Of a DNA stretch of 7,444 nt, positions 1 to 5,301 are shown piece by piece (the first letter of the stretch is position 1; every line of letters begins with the position of its first letter). Location: the NCBI GenBank assembly GCA_030431185.1, contig JAUIJO010000159.1, forward strand, positions 1 through 7,444, given 5' to 3'. Source of the stretch: Gammaproteobacteria bacterium (GTDB lineage Bacteria > Pseudomonadota > Gammaproteobacteria > Xanthomonadales > Xanthomonadaceae). Position numbers and translations under genes: made by a program. Under the pieces are notes generated by a model. It made no database searches. It saw only the letters and a list, made by a program, of their open reading frames with translations, and was not told the origin of the DNA.

Positions 1-176
1 GTTTCTGGGTCGAGGGCGGGGAGATCCGCCATGCCGTCGATGGCATTACCGTCGCCGGCAACCTCAAGTCGATGTTCCAGGCGATCGAAGCGGTGGGCAG
101 CGACGTCGACCCCCGCTCGCACGTGCACACCGGCTCGATCCTGCTGGGAGGCATGACCGTGGCGGGCGAGGGATGA
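1..176 (+). CDS. pmbA: TldD/PmbA family metalloprotease regulator PmbA (TldE), C-terminal end only
   Basis: The window opens inside this gene. Reading from base 3 gives 57 codons ending in TGA at 174–176. The visible tail has the pattern of PmbA C-termini: FWVEGGEI near its start, then a TVAGNLKSMF stretch, then GSILLGGMTVAG just before the stop. In E. coli PmbA (TldE) pairs with TldD in a cytoplasmic metalloprotease that processes unfolded peptides such as microcin B17 precursor and the antitoxin CcdA. In the family the zinc-binding motif sits in TldD, so its absence here is expected. TldD has a related C-terminal half, but the AGNLKxMF block favours PmbA. The N-terminal part and the promoter lie outside the window, so integrity cannot be judged. 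The next gene, on the same strand, starts 90 bases downstream with its own possible promoter. Confidence 0.85.
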   Translation, partial: FWVEGGEIRHAVDGITVAGNLKSMFQAIEAVGSDVDPRSHVHTGSILLGGMTVAGEG

Positions 177-207
177 TCCGGACGCCGCCGACCATTGCTT
201 CTGGCAG

Positions 208-236
208 TTGACGCTCGCGGTGGATCAGCCGAAAGT
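208..236 (+). promoter_or_regulatory. Possible sigma-70 promoter for the DUF4870 gene
   Basis: TTGACG at 208–213 matches five of six bases of the -35 consensus. A 17-base spacer leads to GAAAGT at 231–236, a poor -10 box with three of six matches. Initiation near 243 would give a leader of about 24 bases, with the Shine-Dalgarno site inside it. The strong -35 and sensible spacing support the call; the weak -10 limits it. Confidence 0.35.
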
Positions 237-266
237 GGGTTCCAACAATCGACAGGGAGCACGACG

Positions 267-773
267 ATGAGCGGTACGCACGATCCGAACGAACCGAACC
301 CCACCCCGCCGCCGCACCACGAGCCCCCGGTCACGCCGCCGCCCGCCTCGCCGCCGCCCCACGACACCCTGGGTGCCGGTCCGGGCGCCGCCGATGCCGG
401 CATCCCGGCCGACCAGCGCCAGTGGGCGATGTTCGCCCACCTGTCCGCGCTCGCCGGTGCGCTGCTGACGTCGGCGATCGGCGGCATCGGCTGCCTCATC
501 GGGCCGCTGATCATCTGGATGGTCAAGAAGGACACCATGGCCTTCGTCGACGACCAGGGCAAGGAGGCGCTCAATTTCAACATCACCGTCGGCATCGCCT
601 TCCTGGCGCTGCTGCTGCTGTCGATCTTCACCCTGGGCATTGGCCTGATCATCGCCGTGCCGTTGTGGATCATCATCGGCCTGGCGTGGCTGGTGTTCAC
701 GATCATCGCCGGCATCAAGGCCAACGAAGGCGTGACCTATCGGTATCCGTTCACGCTGCGACTGGTCAAGTAA
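267..773 (+). CDS. DUF4870 domain membrane protein with proline-rich N-terminus
   Basis: This gene encodes 168 residues. ATG at 267 was chosen because AGGGAG at 254–259 is a good Shine-Dalgarno site 7 bases ahead; an in-frame TTG at 195 lacks one. Residues 8–32 form a proline-rich segment with several PPP runs, probably disordered. The DUF4870 domain follows: QRQWAMFAHLSALAG at 51–65, hydrophobic segments at about 58–86 and 105–150, the family block DDQGKEALNFN at 95–105 between them, and the tail IKANEGVTYRYPFTLRLVK. The spacing of FVDDQGKEALNF and the RYPFTLRLVK ending are typical of the family. It should sit in the inner membrane with two to four passes. Its biochemical role is unknown and I do not assign one. 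It appears to be a single-gene unit: upstream is pmbA on the same strand, and a strong terminator starts 25 bases after the stop. Confidence 0.9.
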   Translation: MSGTHDPNEPNPTPPPHHEPPVTPPPASPPPHDTLGAGPGAADAGIPADQRQWAMFAHLSALAGALLTSAIGGIGCLIGPLIIWMVKKDTMAFVDDQGKEALNFNITVGIAFLALLLLSIFTLGIGLIIAVPLWIIIGLAWLVFTIIAGIKANEGVTYRYPFTLRLVK

Positions 774-798
774 GCGACGCGTCGCCGTCCAACGCGAA

Positions 799-827
799 GC
801 CACCGGCCCAGGCCGGTGGCTTTTTTT
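799..827 (+). terminator. Intrinsic terminator of the DUF4870 gene
   Basis: A perfect 10-base inverted repeat, GCCACCGGCC at 799–808 and GGCCGGTGGC at 811–820, is followed at once by seven T residues (821–827). The inner pairs would open to give a workable loop. It lies 25 bases after the stop codon. This is the only hairpin in the window with a proper T tract, so it is the firmest terminator call. Confidence 0.95.
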
Positions 828-846
828 ATGGGGCAACGCCCAGTTC

Positions 847-874
847 CGGGAGCGGCGGTCGACACCCGCTCCCG
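847..874. repeat. REP-like palindrome in the convergent gap
   Basis: CGGGAGCGG at 847–855 is perfectly complementary to CCGCTCCCG at 866–874, with a 10-base loop. No T tract follows on either strand, so it is not an obvious intrinsic terminator. From memory, GGGAGCGG-type palindromes are common between genes in pseudomonads and xanthomonads. Repetition within this genome cannot be tested from one window. Confidence 0.6.
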
Positions 875-932
875 CTCGAGCGTGCAGGCGATGCGAGATT
901 TTCCGGCCCGCTCCATGGCTCAATCGACACAC

Positions 933-952
933 GGCGTGCATCCCTGCACGCC
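933..952. repeat. Perfect 8-bp hairpin in the convergent gap
   Basis: GGCGTGCA at 933–940 pairs perfectly with TGCACGCC at 945–952 around a TCCC loop. No T-run follows on either strand. It sits within non-coding DNA and resembles the short palindromic cores of intergenic repeats. Its function is unknown. Confidence 0.55.
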
Positions 953-1043
953 GCCCTCCGGGTCTGCGCGCGATGCCGACGCCTCGTTTGCCAGGCGGTC
1001 AAAAGCGTGTGCCGAGCCTTTCGCCCGCCGTCCCGGGTCGCAG

Positions 1044-1070
1044 GATGGGTAGCGCGAAGCAAAACCCATC
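1044..1070. repeat. GATGGGT…ACCCATC palindromic intergenic element
   Basis: GATGGGT at 1044–1050 and ACCCATC at 1064–1070 form a perfect 7-bp stem around a 13-base loop containing GCGAAGC. On the minus strand it reads as GATGGGT, a TTTGCTTCGCGCT-like core, then ACCCATC. I recall very similar elements as abundant intergenic repeats in several proteobacterial genomes; that link is from memory, not computed. Small ORFs reading through it are probably spurious. Confidence 0.6.
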
Positions 1071-1090
1071 GTTCGCGGTGCGTGCGGGCG

Positions 1091-1131
1091 GCGCTGGGTC
1101 GGGCCTGCGGCTCGACCCCATCCCAGGGCGC
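1091..1131. repeat. Compound hairpin in the convergent gap
   Basis: GGGTCG at 1096–1101 pairs with CGACCC at 1113–1118. An outer GCGC at 1091–1094 can pair with GCGC at 1128–1131, leaving small internal bulges. It lies directly against the next hairpin at 1132. It is either part of a REP-like cluster or distal termination structure for the minus-strand operon. Confidence 0.45.
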
Positions 1132-1163
1132 CCCGGACTTGCGGTCCGGGCAAAGAAGCCCGG
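1132..1163 (-). terminator. Overlapping hairpins downstream of ispA, possible operon terminator
   Basis: Two perfect stems share sequence: CCCGGAC (1132–1138) with GTCCGGG (1144–1150), and CCGGGC (1146–1151) with GCCCGG (1158–1163). In the ispA transcript the second is met first, about 40 bases after the stop, and has a U-rich loop (UUCUUU). Since they share 1146–1150 they cannot both form fully. There is no T tract after either stem, so termination is inferred from strength and position only. No better terminator lies near the end of ispA. Confidence 0.4.
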
Positions 1164-1205
1164 CGGTCCCGGCGTGGGTAACCACTTAGCAGGATGGCTG
1201 GCGCG

Positions 1206-2087
1206 CTAGCGGTCGCGCTCGATCGCCAGGCGTCCCAGGGCGGCCAGCGGCGCGGCGTCGTCGCCGAACTCCGACAGGGCTTCGTCCATCATCGCGGCCA
1301 GGTCCGACAGCAGGCAGCGCGAAGCGACCATGCCGATCAGGGCCGGGAAGGTGGCCTTGGCCTGGGCCTGGTCCTTGCCCGCGGTCTTGCCCAGCGTGGC
1401 GCTGTCGCTTTCGATGTCGAGGATGTCGTCGCGGACCTGGAAGGCGAGGCCGAGCGCGTCGGCGAAGCGGTCCAGCGCCACGCGCTGCCCGGCATCGGCC
1501 TTCGCGCACAGCGCCCCCATGCGGACGGAGGTGCGGATCAGCGCGCCGGTCTTGAGGGCGTGCAGGCGCTTGAGGCCATCGAGCGAGATGCCGCCGCCGT
1601 TGCCGGTGGCATCGAGGTCCAGCGCCTGGCCGCCGCACATGCCGGCGGCGCCGCTGGCTTCGGCGAGCTGGCGCACCAGGTCGATGCGGGTGTCCGCATC
1701 CAGCGGGGCGCGTGCCAGCCGCTCGAACGCCAGGGTCTGCAGGGCATCGCCCGCGAGCACGGCGGTCGCTTCGTCGAAGGCGACGTGCACCGTCGGTTGG
1801 CCGCGGCGCAGGGCGTCGTCGTCCATGCACGGCAGGTCGTCGTGCACCAGCGAATAGGCGTGTATCAGTTCGACGGCCAGCGCTGCGTCGTCCAGTGACT
1901 CCATCCCGGCGCCGAACAGGCGTCCGCTCGCGTAGACGAGCAGTGGGCGCATCCGCTTGCCGCCCTGGAGGGTGGCGTGGCGCATCGCCGCGTGCAGGCG
2001 GCGGGGGGATGCGTCGGGGTCGGGCAGGGCACGTGCCAGCGCCGCGTCGATGCGCGCGCGCCAGTCCGGAAAACCGGGGTCAGACAT
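1206..2087 (-). CDS. ispA: (2E,6E)-farnesyl diphosphate synthase (short-chain polyprenyl synthase)
   Basis: This gene encodes 293 residues, close to E. coli IspA (299). The cytoplasmic enzyme condenses IPP with DMAPP and GPP to give farnesyl diphosphate, the precursor of quinone side chains and undecaprenyl phosphate. The features are in the right order: GGKRMRP at 42–48 for IPP binding, the first Asp-rich motif DDLPCMD at 83–89, GGQALDLD at 152–159, KTGALI at 179–184, and the second Asp-rich motif DDILD at 220–224. The AYS just before the first Asp motif (77–79) resembles IspA-type FPP synthases, though GPP or GGPP production cannot be excluded from sequence. ATG at 2087 was chosen because it lies inside the end of xseB (8-nt overlap ATGTCTGA), which implies translational coupling; upstream in-frame ATGs would overlap further. 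It is the last gene of the run; no dxs follows. Confidence 0.95.
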   Translation of the reverse strand: MSDPGFPDWRARIDAALARALPDPDASPRRLHAAMRHATLQGGKRMRPLLVYASGRLFGAGMESLDDAALAVELIHAYSLVHDDLPCMDDDALRRGQPTVHVAFDEATAVLAGDALQTLAFERLARAPLDADTRIDLVRQLAEASGAAGMCGGQALDLDATGNGGGISLDGLKRLHALKTGALIRTSVRMGALCAKADAGQRVALDRFADALGLAFQVRDDILDIESDSATLGKTAGKDQAQAKATFPALIGMVASRCLLSDLAAMMDEALSEFGDDAAPLAALGRLAIERDR

Positions 2088-2352
2088 CGCCGTTTCGGGC
2101 GGAGTCGGCATCCTGGAAGGGCTGCGCACCCGCCGGGTCCTGCGGGTCGCTCAGCAGGCGGACGCGGAGTTCGGCCTGTTCGAGCGCGGTCTGGCAGGAC
2201 CGGTACAGGCCCACGCCGCGTTCATAGGCGGCCAGCGAATCCTCCAGGCTCATCTCGCCCTGTTCCATCTTCTCGACGAGGTCTTCCAGGGCATCCAGCG
2301 ACTTCTCGAAGTCGGCGACCGGCGAGGCTTCAGTGGCGGCTTTGCGTGGCAT
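2080..2352 (-). CDS. xseB: Exodeoxyribonuclease VII small subunit
   Basis: This gene encodes 90 residues, slightly longer than usual for XseB (about 80). Exonuclease VII is a cytoplasmic complex of one catalytic XseA with several XseB chains that degrades single-stranded DNA to acid-soluble oligonucleotides. The family signature is clear: FEKSLDALEDLVEKMEQGE at about 15–33, then LEDSLAAYERGVGLYRSC, then a second helix with LEQAELRV, giving the paired-helix fold. The tail from about residue 70 is polar and variable, as is normal. ATG at 2352 fits the family start. A GAGGGG lies about 20 bases ahead, too far for a normal ribosome site, so initiation may depend on translation of tilS, whose stop is 24 nt upstream. 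The 3' end overlaps ispA by 8 nt. The partner xseA is not in the window. Confidence 0.95.
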   Translation of the reverse strand: MPRKAATEASPVADFEKSLDALEDLVEKMEQGEMSLEDSLAAYERGVGLYRSCQTALEQAELRVRLLSDPQDPAGAQPFQDADSARNGDV

Positions 2353-2376
2353 GGGGCAAGTGTGAGGCGATGCCCC
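2353..2376 (-). other. Hairpin filling the tilS–xseB gap
   Basis: In the transcript GGGGC (2376–2372) can pair with GCCCC (2357–2353), exactly spanning the gap between the tilS stop and the xseB ATG. An alternative stem pairs TGAGG (2379–2375) with CCTCA (2367–2363) and cannot coexist with the first. Either could affect xseB initiation. At this GC content such short stems arise by chance, so the call is weak. Confidence 0.3.
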
Positions 2377-3744
2377 TCAGGGGTCAATCGCAGTCGCGCC
2401 GCCCGGGACCTGCGGGGGTGCCGGGACGGGCGGCGAGGGCTCGCACCAGCGCAGGCGGGCGCCATTCCCGCGCAACCAGGCATCGAAACCGGCGGCATGC
2501 ACCAGGTCGCCCGCGGCGAGCAAGGTGCCGTCGTGCCCGCTCAGCAGCGGCAGGTGCGCACGCACCCAGGGCGGTACCTGCAGCGATTGCAGGACGTGCT
2601 TGAGCGCATGCTGGTGGGTGCGGCCGGCGAGCTGGATCCGTTCGCCGCCATGCCTGGCGTGGACCCGGCACGGGCAGGGCAGCGCGGACGCGCCTTCCAG
2701 CGCCAGCATGCCGCCACCGGGCAACTCCAGCGGCGCGCGGCCGTCCCATGCGGCCTGCCAGTCCCGCGGCAACGCCGGTCGCTGCAGGTCCGCATGCAGC
2801 AGGTCCCCCCAACGCAGGATGCGGGCGCCATGCCAGGCGAATCGCGCGTCGGCGTCGTTTCGCGCGACGAGCAGGTCGCATTCGACATGGGCGATGCCCT
2901 GGGCCGGCAAGGGTGGCAAGCCCAGTCCCGCGATCCAGCGGCGCAGCACCCGCTGGCGACGCACGACCGGCAGGGACGCCAGCGCGGACGCGGAGAGGAT
3001 GCGTGGGTCCACCGTGCCGGCCTGGGCCAGCGCTTCGGCATCGCCGTCCGCGAGGAGGTCGACGGCCCCCGCGTTCAACGCGGCGCTGCGCGCCAGCGAG
3101 GCGGCGGCGTGGGGCCAGCGTTCGCGCAGGACGGGAAGCACCCGGTGCCGGATGAAGTTGCGATCGAAGGCCTCGTCCGTGTTGCTGGGGTCCTCGACCC
3201 AGTCCAGGCCGTGGTGTCGCGCGTAGGCCAGCAGTGCGTCGCGCGGCAGTGCCAGAAACGGGCGCCACAGCCAGCCGTCGCCGAACCGGCGCCAGGCGCG
3301 CATCGCCGCCAGTCCGTCCGGTCCGGAGGCGCGCAGGGCCCGCAGCAGGAACGTCTCGGCCTGGTCGTCGCGGTGATGGGCCAGGGCCAGGACCTCGCCC
3401 GCCTGCAGGGCGGACGCGAAGGCGGCATGCCGGCTTTCGCGCGCGGCGGCTTCGGTGCCCCGCCCAGCGTGGGCCTCCACGCGAACGGCAACGCGCGCGA
3501 GGGGAATCGCCAGTCCGGCGCAGAGTGCCTCGCAGGCCGGCCCCCAGTCGGCAGCTGCCGGATGGAGACCGTGTTCGACATGGATCGCCCGCAGGCCGCG
3601 TTCGCGCAGCTCCGGTTCGGCGGCCAGACGGTGCAGCAGCACCGTCGAGTCCAGCCCTCCGCTCAGTGCGACGAGCAACGGTGCCGCCACGGGCAAGGCG
3701 TCGGGAAGCGGCGGCAGCGGGAGCGTGGGCATTGCGACCATCAT
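2377..3744 (-). CDS. tilS: tRNA(Ile)-lysidine synthetase TilS
   Basis: This gene encodes 455 residues, usual for long proteobacterial TilS. The cytoplasmic enzyme uses ATP and lysine to convert C34 of the CAU-anticodon tRNA-Ile to lysidine, changing both codon reading (AUA) and charging. The PP-loop SGGLDS is at 28–33, followed by IHVEHGLHP at about 54–62, AHHRDDQAET at 122–131, DPSNTDEAFDRNFIRHRVLP at 185–204, and the C-terminal domain with GGERIQLAGR (366–375), LKHVLQSLQVPPWVR (381–395) and LPLLSG (398–403). The residues past about 436 are a proline-rich tail. Three ATGs compete (3744, 3741, 3732); none has a clear Shine-Dalgarno site, and 3744 gives the longest protein without overlapping accA. 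The frame stays open upstream to 4047, but that stretch is an arginine-rich shadow of accA. The accA stop is 29 nt upstream. Confidence 0.95.
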   Translation of the reverse strand: MMVAMPTLPLPPLPDALPVAAPLLVALSGGLDSTVLLHRLAAEPELRERGLRAIHVEHGLHPAAADWGPACEALCAGLAIPLARVAVRVEAHAGRGTEAAARESRHAAFASALQAGEVLALAHHRDDQAETFLLRALRASGPDGLAAMRAWRRFGDGWLWRPFLALPRDALLAYARHHGLDWVEDPSNTDEAFDRNFIRHRVLPVLRERWPHAAASLARSAALNAGAVDLLADGDAEALAQAGTVDPRILSASALASLPVVRRQRVLRRWIAGLGLPPLPAQGIAHVECDLLVARNDADARFAWHGARILRWGDLLHADLQRPALPRDWQAAWDGRAPLELPGGGMLALEGASALPCPCRVHARHGGERIQLAGRTHQHALKHVLQSLQVPPWVRAHLPLLSGHDGTLLAAGDLVHAAGFDAWLRGNGARLRWCEPSPPVPAPPQVPGGATAIDP

Positions 3745-3748
3745 CGCG

Positions 3749-3766
3749 GCCCGCCTGCCCGCGGGC
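3749..3766 (-). other. Hairpin in the accA–tilS gap
   Basis: GCCCGC at 3749–3754 and GCGGGC at 3761–3766 form a perfect 6-bp stem ending about 5 bases ahead of the tilS ATG at 3744. An overlapping 12-base perfect palindrome lies at 3756–3767. In the mRNA the stem would cover the tilS ribosome-binding region, fitting coupling to accA translation. The structure could also be chance in GC-rich DNA. Confidence 0.3.
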
Positions 3767-3773
3767 AATGCGC

Positions 3774-4733
3774 TCAGGCGGCTTCGTAGGCGCCGTAGCT
3801 GCGCAGGCGCTGGTAGCGGCGCTCGACGAGTTCGTCGGTCGAGCACTGCTCGAGCATGTCGATCTCGTTCAGCAGCACGGCCTTCAGGCGCGTCGCCATC
3901 TGCCTGGGATTGCGGTGCGCGCCCCCGATGGGCTCGCGCACCACCTTGTCGACCAGGCCGAGGCCGTGCAAGCGCTTGGCGGTCAGGCCGAGCTGTTCGG
4001 CAGCGTCCTTGGCCTTGGCCGCGTCCTTCCACAGGATCGAGGCGCAACCCTCGGGCGAGATCACCGAATAGGTGCTGTATTCCAGCATCAGGGTGCGGTC
4101 GCCCACGCCGATGGCCAGCGCGCCGCCGGAACCGCCTTCACCGATCACGGTGCAGACGATCGGGATGCGCAACTCGGACATTTCCAGCAGGTTGCGGGCG
4201 ATCGCCTCGGACTGGCCACGTTCCTCGGCCCCGATGCCCGGATAGGCGCCGGGGGTGTCGATGAAGGTGATCAGCGGCAACTTGAAGCGCTCGGCCAGCT
4301 TCATCAGGCGCAGCGCCTTGCGGTAGCCCTCCGGGCGCGGCATGCCGAAATTGCGCCGCACCTTGGACTTGGTGTCGCGGCCCTTTTCGTGGCCGATGAT
4401 CACCACGGCGCGGCCGTCGATGCGCCCCAGGCCGCCGACGATGGCCGAGTCGTCCTTGAATGCGCGGTCGCCGGCGAGTTCCTGGAACTCGTCGCAGATC
4501 ACCCGGATGTAGTCCAGCGAATAGGGACGCGCCGGATGGCGGGCCAACTGCGACACCTGCCAGGGCGACAGGTCGCGGAAGATCTGGGCGGTACGCTGGC
4601 GCAGCTTGTCCTGTAGCGCGTGCACCTCGGCATCCACGTCCACCGCCGATCCATGGCTGGCGTGGCGCAGTTCCTGGATCTTGCTTTCCAGGTCGGCGAT
4701 GGGTTGCTCGAAATCGAGGTAGTTGGGATTCAT
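3774..4733 (-). CDS. accA: Acetyl-CoA carboxylase carboxyltransferase subunit alpha
   Basis: This gene encodes 319 residues, the same length as E. coli AccA. With AccD it forms the carboxyltransferase that moves the carboxyl group from biotin on AccB to acetyl-CoA, making malonyl-CoA for fatty acid synthesis in the cytoplasm. The N-terminal helical part starts MNPNYLDFEQPIADLE. The crotonase-like core shows GDRAFKDDSAIVGGLGR at 88–104, GHEKGRDTKSK at 114–124, DTPGAYPG at 159–166, GEGGSGGA at 198–205 and SPEGCASILW at 226–235. All conserved blocks are intact. ATG at 4733 gives the canonical N-terminus, although no good Shine-Dalgarno site is seen ahead of it. It heads the tight accA–tilS–xseB–ispA run and probably has its own promoter in the 134-nt gap upstream. 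In E. coli it follows dnaE directly; here two genes intervene. Confidence 0.98.
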   Translation of the reverse strand: MNPNYLDFEQPIADLESKIQELRHASHGSAVDVDAEVHALQDKLRQRTAQIFRDLSPWQVSQLARHPARPYSLDYIRVICDEFQELAGDRAFKDDSAIVGGLGRIDGRAVVIIGHEKGRDTKSKVRRNFGMPRPEGYRKALRLMKLAERFKLPLITFIDTPGAYPGIGAEERGQSEAIARNLLEMSELRIPIVCTVIGEGGSGGALAIGVGDRTLMLEYSTYSVISPEGCASILWKDAAKAKDAAEQLGLTAKRLHGLGLVDKVVREPIGGAHRNPRQMATRLKAVLLNEIDMLEQCSTDELVERRYQRLRSYGAYEAA

Positions 4734-4796
4734 GCGACAACGGGCTCTGGGGCGGATGGCCGCCGGAAAGGGGACAGTCTAGCCGACCCCGCCCGA

Positions 4797-4826
4797 CCAT
4801 ACCGAGCCGTCCGGTGCGCCCGCAAC
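4797..4826 (-). promoter_or_regulatory. Weak candidate promoter for accA
   Basis: On the minus strand TTGCGG (4826–4821) and TATGGT (4802–4797) are separated by 18 bases, matching three and four of six consensus positions. The pair lies between a possible terminator (4831–4858) and accA, the right place for an operon promoter. A second -10-like TAGACT (4781–4776) has no partner -35. The matches are poor. Confidence 0.25.
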
Positions 4827-4830
4827 GGGA

Positions 4831-4858
4831 AGGCCCCGGCCACGGTGGGGCGGGGCCT
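4831..4858 (-). terminator. GC-rich hairpin after the small exported-protein gene
   Basis: AGGCCCCG at 4831–4838 pairs perfectly with CGGGGCCT at 4851–4858 around a 12-base loop. On the minus strand it starts about 10 bases after the stop of the small exported-protein gene and is followed by TTCCCGTT, only weakly T-rich. It is a plausible but non-classical terminator separating this gene from accA. Confidence 0.5.
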
Positions 4859-4867
4859 CCTGCGCGC

Positions 4868-5197
4868 TCATTCCGCCTGGCAGCTCAGCAGGGACTCGTT
4901 GGTGATGGTCCAGGCGGTCTCGCCGCACAGGCGGACCTTGTTGACGACGCACACATCGTCGTCCTCGTCCACCAGCCTGACGTCGTAATAGTCGCAATCG
5001 ACGCCGCGCAGGGTCAGCGACTTGCCGGTGTCGAGGATGTCGTCTTCGAGCTGGTCCGGGCCCCACTCCTCATCGTCCGAGGACGACACATGGATGTAGT
5101 GGATGGCCCACATCGACCCGTTCTTGATGGTGAATTCGCCCGCGCGCGCGCACGGGATCGCGGCCAACAAGGCCGCCAGCACGACAAGATGTTTCAT
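4868..5197 (-). CDS. Small exported acidic protein with four cysteines, function unknown
   Basis: This gene encodes 109 residues. ATG at 5197 follows a strong Shine-Dalgarno site (AGGGGGA) and starts a typical Sec signal peptide: MKH, a hydrophobic core to about residue 15, then ARA|GEF, with cleavage predicted after residue 19. The cysteine in the core (C16) is preceded by proline, so a lipobox is unlikely. The mature chain of about 90 residues is very acidic (21 Asp/Glu against 6 Lys/Arg). Acid clusters lie at 41–56 and 77–81, and four cysteines (68, 83, 91, 106) could form two disulfides in the periplasm. I recall small secreted proteins with a similar DxWGxDxL…CxYDxR…D pattern, but cannot name the family. 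D77, D79 and D81 are spaced as in a calcium-binding loop but lack its usual glycine; metal binding is speculation. It lies between marC and accA. Confidence 0.85.
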   Translation of the reverse strand: MKHLVVLAALLAAIPCARAGEFTIKNGSMWAIHYIHVSSSDDEEWGPDQLEDDILDTGKSLTLRGVDCDYYDVRLVDEDDDVCVVNKVRLCGETAWTITNESLLSCQAE

Positions 5198-5237
5198 TGT
5201 TCCCCCTGTTGCCGGTGTCGGATACCGGTGGGAACAG
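5198..5237 (-). promoter_or_regulatory. Nested inverted repeats over the ribosome-binding site of the exported-protein gene
   Basis: In plus-strand terms TGTTCCC (5198–5204) is the inverse complement of GGGAACA (5230–5236), and inside them CCGGT (5212–5216) matches ACCGG (5224–5228). In the transcript this is a two-stem structure whose 3' arm contains the GGG of the Shine-Dalgarno site next to the ATG at 5197. CTGTT at 5206–5210 can instead pair with AACAG at 5233–5237, giving a competing fold. It could be an RNA switch controlling initiation or a DNA operator; I do not recognise a regulator site. Confidence 0.45.
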
Positions 5238-5265
5238 TGAAAACCATCACATTGTTGATTGGCAA
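5237..5265 (-). promoter_or_regulatory. Tentative promoter for the exported-protein gene
   Basis: On the minus strand TTGCCA (5265–5260) resembles a -35 box, and 17 bases later TTTCAC (5242–5237) is a very poor -10. The stretch 5238–5262 is unusually AT-rich for this window, consistent with a promoter region. Initiation near 5230 would fall inside the inverted repeat, so the start may lie elsewhere. Transcription could also continue from marC. Confidence 0.25.
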
Positions 5266-5301
5266 GCGCAGGCCGTCCCGGCGAGGGAGCACCCGCGGGA
5301 A

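Larger units (their letters stand above)
828..1205. other. Convergent intergenic gap without a convincing gene
   Basis: This stretch lies between the DUF4870 gene (plus) and ispA (minus). Short ORFs exist on both strands, but they are rich in Arg, Ala, Pro and Ser, match no family I know, and read through palindromes. What it does contain is the series of hairpins listed separately, plus a minor stem at 978–1000 (GCCT/AGGC extended by GAC/GTC). It is best read as an intergenic repeat cluster with terminator function at its edges. Confidence 0.7.

Noticed and set aside
195..266. Upstream TTG start extending the DUF4870 protein by 24 residues
   Set aside because: There is no ribosome site before it, while ATG at 267 has AGGGAG at ideal spacing. 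The candidate -35 box also overlaps the extension.
816..1209. Several short ORFs on both strands in the convergent gap
   Set aside because: They read through palindromes, have Arg/Ala/Pro/Ser-rich products and match no family I recognise. They look like translated intergenic repeats.
1957..3789. A 610-codon open frame on the plus strand across ispA, xseB and tilS
   Set aside because: It is antisense to three well-recognised genes and its product is low-complexity Gln/Arg/Ala/Gly-rich. Long antisense frames are expected at this GC content.
3745..4047. N-terminal extension of TilS by about 100 residues
   Set aside because: The extension lies inside accA, is arginine-rich, and is absent from the TilS family, whose PP-loop sits near the N-terminus.
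3234..4616. A 460-codon plus-strand frame opposite tilS and accA
   Set aside because: It is a shadow of two intact conserved genes, with no recognisable domain and no ribosome site of note.
5140..5197. Lipoprotein signal at C16 of the small exported protein
   Set aside because: The residues before the cysteine are A-I-P; proline at -1 does not fit a lipobox, while ARA|GEF three residues later is a good signal peptidase I site.
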